Assembly (NCBI GenBank): GCA_021204765.1
Contig: JAJPYU010000005.1
Coordinates: 1 to 5,800, forward strand
From: Clostridiales bacterium
GTDB lineage: Bacteria; Bacillota; Clostridia; Lachnospirales; Lachnospiraceae
Length of the DNA stretch: 5,800 nt
Reading direction: 5' to 3'
Shown: positions 1 to 5,448 of the stretch, in pieces
How the letters are laid out: every line of letters begins with the position of its first letter
How positions within the stretch are numbered: the stretch's first letter is position 1
Position numbers and translations under genes: made by a program
Notes under the pieces: generated by a model
Seen by the model: the letters and a program-made list of their open reading frames with translations, nothing else
Database searches by the model: none
What the model was told of the DNA's origin: nothing

Positions 1-3000
1 GCATTGTATGCCGCGGACAGTGACGGCAATTATAAAACAGAGAGCAGTACGATGACATCATCCGCGGTGGCTGAAAAGCTGGCTGCGACTGTGGACGGAT
101 ATCATTATGATGAGGATGGAAATATCTGCGATTCCAGTGACGATGTCGTCCTGAAGGCTCTCTATAAAGGTACCACCGGAGAGGATGGGAGGATTGATTT
201 CGAGAACAGTGACGGGGCATATTATTCCCTGACGGAACTGAAAGAACTTTTCGGGGATCATTTCTATCTCAGGGAGATAAGTGTGCCGTCCGGGTACAGG
301 AATATTGCTGATGATGTATTGCTGAAGTTCTCGGACAGCTTGAATCTCATGACTCTGGCAAACGCGAAAGATTCTTACACCACCGGTGTCTGGGTCACGC
401 CCAGCATCCGGGTGAGGGCACCCTCAGTGATCACGGCAAACAGTGAGAAAGTGGATTACTACACTGCCGGAAATGAAGGATCCGTCAATGGAACCCTGTT
501 CGCCGTGGCTCTGAAAAAAGAGAACGGCAGCTGGTACCCGGTCTACGGCACGGATACCTACGGTTATCATGTAGTGTCAGGCTCAGATATGGAGTCAATA
601 GTCACGGCCGCCAAAAACCAGGCTTCCATTGATGGCGGCGACCTGGTATTTTCCTATGACTCTGACTCCGGGGATATGCAGACCTATGTCAACCATCTCC
701 CGGGAGATATCAGTAAATATGACTTTATGTTGAACAATGATAGCGATGCGGAGTATAAGGTAGCGTATTACTACAGTACGGCTGATTCCATCAGCGGGAT
801 TACTTCCGCAAACACCTCTGAGGCCGGTGGATACAATGATACGGTGAATGATGTCACGTATAATTTCTCCACAGCCTACGCCTCCGACATCGAGTATCCG
901 GATATCAACAACACCCTCTATGTCCGCAAGACTGATAATGAGGGTACTGCCATGAACGGAGCTGTTTTCGGGCTTTATAAGGTCTCGGAAATAGAAGGAA
1001 CTGTGTATTATGTGGCCGATGACAACAGTACGCTTATCTCCCTGACACCATATACTGATGATGAAGATGATTCTGAAAATGATGGGACCGCATCGGTAAA
1101 TGGAGGAAGCACCGGAACTTATAAGATAAATGCTGATGGGACCATATCCGTCTCGGCAGGGGGCTCCTCTTACACCATCAACCCTGTACAGACAGATACT
1201 ACGGCATCAAACAGTTATGTCAAGGCCAATGGGATAGCTGAGTTTGACAGGCTTGAAAACGGAACATACTGTGTCCTGGAGATTTCTGTCCACGACGGTT
1301 ACAGGACGAATAAGAATCCGGTCAGGGTGCTGGTGGATGACAGCGGAGTCTATGCCAATGCCGGTACGCAGGGGGATGGAATAACTGTAGCCAGGGGCAC
1401 AGGAGCCCTTGTCGCCACCATGCATGAATCCGCCTCCGATGACGACATCAATGACACCCTGTCCTATATTACAGCGACAATGACCGAAAACACATCGATG
1501 TCCTTTGATGTTGATCCCGGCACATTTACCAGCGGCACTTCAGTTTCGCTGACACATGATGCTGACAGCGTATTCGGATATTCTTATGATGATGATACCG
1601 ATGATACCTGGCCGCTGAGGACTGAGGCTGGTTGGGTCGGAATGAATGTATACCAGGATACGACTGCCCTGTCCGGCATAACCGGTGCTGATTATACGAA
1701 TTTAAACGGCACCAATATTGCTTCACTCTATGCCGGAGGGGTGTTCGCGATCGTTGCCGATGATCCGGAGCTTATCAATGTCAATGTAGAGGTAAAATGG
1801 GAGGATTATGAAAACATAAACAAGCTTCGCCCTGAAAATGTCTCCGTTACGCTGACGGGAACAGCAAACGGCAGTACCGTTGAGAATAAAACCAAGACTA
1901 TAACCGACGACGGCACCTGGACTTGTAAGTTCGAGGATCTGCCGTATTATAAGGTGTATGAGTCCTTTGACAGCGACGGGAATCCGCTGGGCACGGAGTA
2001 TGTACAGATATCATATTCTGTCACTGAGGCTGCGGTGGATCATTACAGCACATCGATCGATCCTGAGTCAGCCGTGTCGACCGGGGACGACCTGAGCTTT
2101 ACCGTGACAAATACTCTCGGGGTGGGCAGCCTGACTGTATCAAAGACCCTGGATGGGGATTATGCGGATCCAACTAAGGAATTTACATTCACGATCACGT
2201 TGGATAACGAGGATATTAACGGCGAACGCGGAGGAATAACTTTCACTAATGGCTCAGCGACCATAACACTGAAAGGAGGCGAGTCGCTGACGGCGACTCT
2301 TCTGCCGGAGGGTACAGGCTATACCGTGACAGAAACAGGAGATCATTCCGGATATGAAGTTTCCCCCGCTGAGGCAACCGGAACCATTGTCGCAGACGAA
2401 ACCGTGACGGCGGCCTTCACCAACACATACTCAGTCACCCCGGCCACTGTGACCATCCAGGGCATAAAGACAATGACCGACGGAACCACGCCCGAAGAAG
2501 GAGCATACACCTTTAAGCTGGAGGGAGAGGACGGAACAAGCCTTGAAGCCAAAAATGACGGAACAGGAGTATTCACTTTCAATGACCTGACTTTCAATGA
2601 TACAGGTACTTACACCTACACTGTCAGCGAGGTTAGGGGCAGTGATGATGAAATAGTATATGATACCAATACATACACCGTAGAGGTTGTGGTCACCGAC
2701 AACGGCGATGGAACCATCTCCGCAGTGGCCACAGTGGACGGCGAAGCCTACACCACGACCTCCATCAGCTTCGTGAACAGCATTGCGGAGGAGGAACCCA
2801 CTCCTGAGCCCACTCCTTCCAACCCTGATGACGAGACAGGTACAGGGGAAAGCACCCCGGAGGGAGAGACAGGGACAGAGGAAGGTACCCCCGAAGGAGA
2901 GACAGGGACAGAGGAAGGCACCCCGGAGGGAGAGACTGGGTCAGAGGAAGGCACCCCGGACAGTGTGACAGAGCCTGCGGGTGATGTAAACGGAGACATT

Positions 3001-3141
3001 TCCGACGCGGAGCCTGACGGGGAGACATCCGGGGCTGATGAGACCAGCACCGGGGACGCCGCATATCCCGGCGCATACCTGCTCATCATAATAGCCTGCG
3101 CCGCAGCGGCAGCTGTGGTGTTCCGCCGCCGCAGGGTATAA
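1..3141 (+). CDS. Large multi-domain surface adhesin/pilin-like protein (SpaA/Cna-B/FctA isopeptide domains), 5' partial
   Basis: This is the C-terminal part of a secreted cell-surface protein. It is open from base 1, so the signal peptide and true start lie upstream. Residues below are counted from the TTG codon at base 4. Residues up to about 110 end a SpaA-like domain (REISVPSGY). A second diverged SpaA-like unit follows at about 144-296. A clearer one spans 303-445, with Lys309 in VRKTD and Glu426 in VLEIS. A region with no recognised fold (about 446-590) comes next. A Cna-B-like domain (592-705) has Lys598, Glu675 and Asn703. A related domain (708-809) has Lys714, Glu777 and Asn807. An FctA/Spy0128-like pilin domain (811-926) has Lys822, Glu876 and Asn925. 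In these families Lys and Asn form an intramolecular isopeptide bond helped by Glu, giving stiff, protease-resistant stalks; here the bonds are inferred from motif order. An acidic repeat stalk (943-986), a hydrophobic helix (about 1022-1040) and RRRRV finish the protein. Binding target unknown; adhesin or pilus component is an inference. Confidence 0.88.
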   Translation, partial: ALYAADSDGNYKTESSTMTSSAVAEKLAATVDGYHYDEDGNICDSSDDVVLKALYKGTTGEDGRIDFENSDGAYYSLTELKELFGDHFYLREISVPSGYRNIADDVLLKFSDSLNLMTLANAKDSYTTGVWVTPSIRVRAPSVITANSEKVDYYTAGNEGSVNGTLFAVALKKENGSWYPVYGTDTYGYHVVSGSDMESIVTAAKNQASIDGGDLVFSYDSDSGDMQTYVNHLPGDISKYDFMLNNDSDAEYKVAYYYSTADSISGITSANTSEAGGYNDTVNDVTYNFSTAYASDIEYPDINNTLYVRKTDNEGTAMNGAVFGLYKVSEIEGTVYYVADDNSTLISLTPYTDDEDDSENDGTASVNGGSTGTYKINADGTISVSAGGSSYTINPVQTDTTASNSYVKANGIAEFDRLENGTYCVLEISVHDGYRTNKNPVRVLVDDSGVYANAGTQGDGITVARGTGALVATMHESASDDDINDTLSYITATMTENTSMSFDVDPGTFTSGTSVSLTHDADSVFGYSYDDDTDDTWPLRTEAGWVGMNVYQDTTALSGITGADYTNLNGTNIASLYAGGVFAIVADDPELINVNVEVKWEDYENINKLRPENVSVTLTGTANGSTVENKTKTITDDGTWTCKFEDLPYYKVYESFDSDGNPLGTEYVQISYSVTEAAVDHYSTSIDPESAVSTGDDLSFTVTNTLGVGSLTVSKTLDGDYADPTKEFTFTITLDNEDINGERGGITFTNGSATITLKGGESLTATLLPEGTGYTVTETGDHSGYEVSPAEATGTIVADETVTAAFTNTYSVTPATVTIQGIKTMTDGTTPEEGAYTFKLEGEDGTSLEAKNDGTGVFTFNDLTFNDTGTYTYTVSEVRGSDDEIVYDTNTYTVEVVVTDNGDGTISAVATVDGEAYTTTSISFVNSIAEEEPTPEPTPSNPDDETGTGESTPEGETGTEEGTPEGETGTEEGTPEGETGSEEGTPDSVTEPAGDVNGDISDAEPDGETSGADETSTGDAAYPGAYLLIIIACAAAAAVVFRRRRV
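2830..2961 (+). repeat. Four tandem 33-bp repeats encoding an acidic 11-residue stalk (GETGTEEGTPE)
   Basis: Four in-frame units of 33 bases lie at 2830-2862, 2863-2895, 2896-2928 and 2929-2961. They encode DETGTGESTPE, GETGTEEGTPE twice, and GETGSEEGTPD. Units 2 and 3 are almost identical in DNA (differences only at synonymous positions such as ggt/ggc and ccc/ccg), and the outer units are more diverged, as expected of an array that grows and shrinks in the middle. The stretch sits between the last folded domain, just after a short PTPEPTPSNP segment, and the membrane anchor. This is the usual place for a flexible wall-spanning stalk in Gram-positive surface proteins. Confidence 0.93.
3040..3138 (+). 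other. C-terminal anchor with degenerate sortase motif (ETSTG in place of LPxTG)
   Basis: The last 33 codons have the three-part layout of a cell-wall sorting signal: a TG-containing motif (ETSTGD, starting at 3040), a hydrophobic segment (AYLLIIIACAAAAAVVF) and a basic tail (RRRRV). Where sortase A substrates carry LPxTG this protein has E-T-S-T-G, keeping only Thr-Gly and the following Asp that is common in clostridial LPxTGD signals. The architecture is seen directly. Whether a sortase still processes it, or whether the protein simply stays in the membrane, cannot be told from the sequence. Confidence 0.75.
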
Positions 3142-3184
3142 CAAATGCCGCATCACAGTAGAATAAATGCGTAAACCACTAAAG

Positions 3185-3210
3185 AAGCCGGGCATTTTGC
3201 CCGGCTTTCT
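3185..3210 (+). terminator. Intrinsic terminator after the surface-protein gene
   Basis: A 9-bp perfect stem (AAGCCGGGC at 3185-3193 with GCCCGGCTT at 3199-3207) closes an ATTTT loop and is followed by a short T-rich tail (TTTCT). It lies 44 bases after the TAA stop and marks the end of the surface-protein transcript. The T tract is short and interrupted, so efficiency is uncertain, but the GC-rich stem is convincing. Confidence 0.85.
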
Positions 3211-3269
3211 GCCGTAACCGGTCCGTCCGGATTTTTCGGAAAATTTTAGTCGCCACAATAATATTTTTG

Positions 3270-3278
3270 TGGTATAGT
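3270..3278 (+). promoter_or_regulatory. Candidate extended -10 promoter (TGGTATAGT)
   Basis: TATAGT at 3273-3278 is preceded by TGG, which matches the TGn extended -10 element. No good -35 is found at 16-18 bases upstream (TCGCCA at 17). The box directly abuts the right arm of an inverted repeat (CCACAA at 3253-3258, TTGTGG at 3267-3272), so binding at the repeat would affect this promoter. It would give a leader of over 200 bases to the blaI-like gene. Confidence 0.35.
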
Positions 3279-3356
3279 TAAGACGCTGGGTTTTGTGCTG
3301 TGCAGCACTGCTTTGTGACGATTATATTTACAGAATAGTTAGGAATTCGTAAAGAA

Positions 3357-3385
3357 TTCTTAATGAAATATGAGTTGTTTATAAT
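3357..3385 (+). promoter_or_regulatory. Probable promoter of the blaI-like gene (consensus TATAAT)
   Basis: TATAAT at 3380-3385 is a perfect sigma-A -10 box. The best -35 at a 17-base spacing is TTCTTA (3357-3362), a weak match to TTGACA, overlapping the palindrome AAGAATTCTT. Transcription would start near 3392, giving a leader of about 119 bases before the ATG at 3511. The poor -35 suggests either a weak promoter or one that depends on an activator; this is inference. Confidence 0.5.
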
Positions 3386-3396
3386 TCTCCCTTATG

Positions 3397-3409
3397 TTAG
3401 TGTGACTAA
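3397..3409. promoter_or_regulatory. Operator-like palindrome TTAGTGTGACTAA
   Basis: TTAGT and ACTAA form a perfect 5-bp inverted repeat around GTG, 11 bases downstream of the TATAAT box and therefore over the predicted start of transcription. BlaI/MecI/CopY proteins usually repress their own genes by binding short dyads in this place. The sequence does not fit the classical TACAnnTGTA box of that family, so assignment to this regulator rests on position and symmetry only. Confidence 0.45.
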
Positions 3410-3510
3410 TAGACATTAAGGACATGCCTAAATTTATACTAACAGTTCTCCCCACCGGCGTCCGCTCCTCATTCCGGGCGGCAGGTGCAGGCGAGAAGGA
3501 CAGGAGGATC

Positions 3511-3891
3511 ATGAAGAAACAGAATCAGGCAAGGGAGCTCAGCGATTGCGAGACCATGATCATGAAGCTGGTATGGGATTCCGATGAGGATATCGCCGTC
3601 CAGCAGCTGATCGTGCGCATGAAGGAGGCTTTTGGCAAGGATTACGCCAGGACCACCATGGTTACATTTTTGAAGAAGATTGCCGATAAGGGCTATATCA
3701 GCACCTATCGCATCGGCCGTGCTGCCTACGTACACGCTGAGAAGGACATGATTTCTTACAGCCGGGATATGCTTCTTGAGGAGCTGGATTTCTGGTATGG
3801 CGGTGAGATCTCAGGCCTGCTGGCGGCATCCATTGCGGAGGGACGTCTGCCGGAGGGCGATGCGGAGAAGATTAAGGAGCTGGTCGGCTAA
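3511..3891 (+). CDS. BlaI/MecI/CopY-family transcriptional repressor
   Basis: This encodes a 126-residue winged-helix DNA-binding protein of the penicillinase-repressor family, which binds promoter dyads as a dimer. The N-terminal half follows the family pattern: LSDCETMIMKLVW (10-22), a VQQLIVRM helix (30-37), the recognition-helix region YARTTMVTFLKKIADKGY (45-62), then a wing with RIGRAAYVH (67-75). The C-terminal part (about 80-126) corresponds to the helical dimerisation region. Length is normal for the family. ATG at 3511 is chosen because AGGAGG (3502-3507) lies just upstream and the family normally begins a few residues before the LSDCE motif; an in-frame ATG at 3424 would add 29 untypical residues. 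Spacing from AGGAGG to ATG is only 3 bases. In bla and mec systems the partner is the membrane metalloprotease BlaR1/MecR1, and in cop systems copper is the signal; no partner gene is present here, and the gene is bounded by terminators. Target genes and inducer are unknown. Confidence 0.9.
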   Translation: MKKQNQARELSDCETMIMKLVWDSDEDIAVQQLIVRMKEAFGKDYARTTMVTFLKKIADKGYISTYRIGRAAYVHAEKDMISYSRDMLLEELDFWYGGEISGLLAASIAEGRLPEGDAEKIKELVG

Positions 3892-3917
3892 AGCGGCTGG
3901 CGGGAGTATCTTAAGGA

Positions 3918-3950
3918 AAAGCCGGCTGCCTTATGGCAGTCGGCTTTAGC
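3918..3950 (+). terminator. Strong intrinsic terminator after the blaI-like gene
   Basis: A 13-bp stem with one G-T pair (AAAGCCGGCTGCC at 3918-3930 with GGCAGTCGGCTTT at 3935-3947) closes a TTAT loop, 26 bases after the TAA stop. The T run is short (TTT, then AGCTTT). It separates the regulator from the decarboxylase gene and argues against one operon. An in-frame upstream extension of the next gene would run through this hairpin, which supports the downstream start at 4044. Confidence 0.87.
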
Positions 3951-4043
3951 TTTGCGCTAAATGCCAGGAGACGATTTAAAGTCTGCCGGTTGTGCATATC
4001 TGTGCGGGAGGCAGAGTTGGCACATGGCAGGAGGGAGATTGTT

Positions 4044-5315
4044 ATGCAGAAGAAGACATTTGTCACAAAGGAGCAGATTGAGGAGATAGTAAAGGATGTT
4101 CCGACCCCGTTTCATCTCTATGATGAAAAGGGAATCAGGGAGAATGCCGTGGCGGTGCAGGAGGCTTTTTCCTGGAATCCGGGTTTTCGCGAGTATTTTG
4201 CTGTGAAGGCAAATCCCAATCCTTTCCTTATCAGGATTTTACAGGAGTACGGCTGCGGCACTGACTGTTCTTCCATGACGGAGCTGATGCTCTCAGATGC
4301 CCTGGGATTTAAGGGCGGGGAGATTATGTTTTCCTCCAATGACACTCCGCCGGAGGAGTTCGTCTATGCGGCTAAAATAGGAGCCACTATCAATCTGGAC
4401 GATTTCACCCATATCGCTTACCTGGAGGATCTGATCGGGGATTTCCCCGAGACAATGAGCCTGCGCTTCAATCCGGGAGGATTCTACCGCCTGAGCAATG
4501 GCATCATGGATAATCCGGGGGACTCCAAATACGGCTTTACTAAGGAGCAGATCATAGAGGGCTACCGCATCTTAAAGGAGAAAGGCGTGAAGCGTTTCGG
4601 CATCCATGCTTTCCTGGTCAGCAATGCGGTGACGAATGATTATTATCCCACCCTGGCACGGACCCTCTTTGAGCTTTGCGTGGAGATAAAGGAGAAGACC
4701 GGCGTGAAGATGGATTTCATCAACCTCTCCGGAGGCGTGGGGGTGGCCTACAGGCCGGATGAGGAGCCTGCGGATATCAGGGTTATCGGCGCGGGAGTGC
4801 AGAAAGTATATAATGAAGTACTTGTGCCGGAGGGCATGGGAGATGTGGATATATATACTGAGATGGGACGCTTTATGATGGCACCCTACGGATGCCTGGT
4901 CACACAGGCCATCCATGAGAAGCATACCTATAAGGAATATATAGGAGTGGACGCATGCGCGGCGAACCTGATGAGACCCGCTATTTACGGTGCCTATCAT
5001 CATATCACCGTTGTGGGAAAGGAAGATGCTCCCCACGACCATCACTACGATGTGGTGGGATCGCTCTGTGAGAATTGTGATAAGTTCGCCATTGACAGGC
5101 CGCTGCCTGAGATAGAGATGGGGGATTACCTTATCATCCACGATGCGGGGGCTCATGGCTTCTCCATGGGATACAATTATAACGGGCGCTTAAGGTCAGC
5201 GGAGGTGCTGCTCCACGAGGATGGGACACATGAGCTGATAAGACGGGCTGAGACGCCCAGGGATTATTTTGCCACTTTCGATTGCTTTGGTATCATACCC
5301 GGGCTTGTTAAATAA
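4044..5315 (+). CDS. lysA: Diaminopimelate decarboxylase family protein (PLP fold-III decarboxylase)
   Basis: This is predicted to convert meso-diaminopimelate to L-lysine and CO2 in the cytoplasm. The 423-residue protein carries the family's motifs in order: PTPFHLYDE at the start of the barrel (20-28), YFAVKANPNP with the PLP-binding Lys55, the His188 segment GIHAF that stacks on PLP, the glycine loop LSGGVGVAY (228-236) for the phosphate, EMGR (273-276), RPAIYGAYH (311-319), the active-site CENCD (342-346) that reaches the partner subunit in the dimer, and GAHGFSMGYNYNGR (369-382). Length is typical for LysA. ATG at 4044 follows AGGAGGG (4029-4035) with 8 bases between. GAH replaces the more usual GAY of LysA, and DACAANLMRP replaces the DAGMNDLIRP-type segment, so this belongs to a diverged clade. 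Activity on another diamino acid (as in NspC or ornithine decarboxylases) cannot be excluded. No lysine riboswitch is visible upstream and no other lysine gene is adjacent. Confidence 0.85.
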   Translation: MQKKTFVTKEQIEEIVKDVPTPFHLYDEKGIRENAVAVQEAFSWNPGFREYFAVKANPNPFLIRILQEYGCGTDCSSMTELMLSDALGFKGGEIMFSSNDTPPEEFVYAAKIGATINLDDFTHIAYLEDLIGDFPETMSLRFNPGGFYRLSNGIMDNPGDSKYGFTKEQIIEGYRILKEKGVKRFGIHAFLVSNAVTNDYYPTLARTLFELCVEIKEKTGVKMDFINLSGGVGVAYRPDEEPADIRVIGAGVQKVYNEVLVPEGMGDVDIYTEMGRFMMAPYGCLVTQAIHEKHTYKEYIGVDACAANLMRPAIYGAYHHITVVGKEDAPHDHHYDVVGSLCENCDKFAIDRPLPEIEMGDYLIIHDAGAHGFSMGYNYNGRLRSAEVLLHEDGTHELIRRAETPRDYFATFDCFGIIPGLVK

Positions 5316-5323
5316 AAATCGAA

Positions 5324-5346
5324 AGTTGACGAATGACCTGTCAACT
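5324..5346. repeat. Perfect 7-bp inverted repeat (AGTTGAC/GTCAACT) over the -35 region
   Basis: AGTTGAC at 5324-5330 and GTCAACT at 5340-5346 are exact inverted copies separated by 9 bases. The left arm contains the -35 box of the promoter described next, and the right arm ends just before its -10 box. A 23-base dyad of this size and position is what an operator for a dimeric repressor would look like. The regulator is unknown. Confidence 0.6.
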
Positions 5347-5354
5347 GTTACAAT
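5326..5354 (+). promoter_or_regulatory. Near-consensus sigma-A promoter ahead of the last gene
   Basis: TTGACG (5326-5331) and TACAAT (5349-5354) are separated by exactly 17 bases, and the -10 is preceded by TGT, giving an extended TGn element. Each hexamer has five of six consensus bases. It begins 11 bases after the lysA stop. Predicted transcription start is near 5361, about 88 bases before the ATG at 5449. An additional short dyad, TGTTA/TAACA (5346-5350 and 5355-5359), surrounds the -10 box. Confidence 0.7.
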
Positions 5355-5381
5355 TAACATAAATGAGATAAATGATTCGGC

Positions 5382-5417
5382 AAGGGCGCCGCGGATTGTT
5401 CCGTGGCGTCTTTCTTT
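5382..5417 (+). terminator. Terminator-like hairpin between lysA and the last gene (possible attenuator)
   Basis: AAGGGCGCCGCGGA (5382-5395) pairs with TCCGTGGCGTCTTT (5400-5413) around a TTGT loop. The 14-bp stem includes three G-T pairs and is followed by TTTCTTT. It could simply end the lysA transcript about 65 bases after its stop. Because a strong promoter lies between lysA and the hairpin, it would also stop that promoter's transcript after about 55 bases unless it is read through, so it may work as an attenuator or end a short RNA. Confidence 0.75.
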
Positions 5418-5448
5418 ATATGACAGAATACAAAAAGGAGAATGAGAC

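Larger units (their letters stand above)
3142..3510. other. Regulatory gap between the surface-protein gene and the blaI-like gene
   Basis: This 369-base stretch holds no convincing gene. From left to right it contains the terminator of the surface-protein gene (3185-3210), an AT-rich segment with an inverted repeat and an extended -10 box (3253-3278), a 6-bp inverted repeat GTGCTG/CAGCAC (3295-3308), two GAATTC copies 11 bases apart (3343-3359), a TATAAT box (3380-3385), an operator-like palindrome (3397-3409) and a leader of roughly 100 bases that ends in the ribosome binding site of the regulator gene. Base composition is clearly AT-richer (3241-3445) than in the flanking genes, as expected of promoter DNA. 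Confidence 0.7.

Noticed and set aside
2971..3018. GDVNGDISDAEPDG near the surface-protein C-terminus resembles the dockerin calcium loop.
   Set aside because: Only the first five residues fit; the following helix and the second repeat of a dockerin are missing, so it is part of the acidic linker.
2748..3089. Minus-strand open frames (113 and 103 residues) with a repeated SPSGVPSSVPV-type pattern, and a plus-strand 61-residue frame at 2783-2968.
   Set aside because: They are other-frame readings of the 33-bp repeats in the surface-protein gene. No ribosome binding site and no known fold.
3933..4043. Upstream in-frame extension of the decarboxylase (37 more codons).
   Set aside because: It starts inside the terminator hairpin at 3918-3950, lacks a good ribosome binding site and has no family similarity, while ATG 4044 has AGGAGGG at 8 bases.
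3948..4043. Lysine riboswitch (L-box) or clear promoter ahead of lysA.
   Set aside because: Fewer than 100 bases remain after the terminator, which is too short for an L-box of about 170 bases, and the best -35/-10 pair (TTGCGC/TTTAAA at 3952-3980) is too weak to call.
4572..5156. 194-residue open frame on the minus strand inside lysA.
   Set aside because: It lies wholly antisense to a well-supported enzyme gene, has no recognisable motif and looks like a by-product of codon use.
5346..5359. TGTTACAATTAACA around the -10 box as a Rex (redox) operator.
   Set aside because: Rex sites of clostridia are TTGTTAA-N4-TTAACAA; this dyad is shorter in its arms and two bases too short overall. Kept only as a nearby short dyad.
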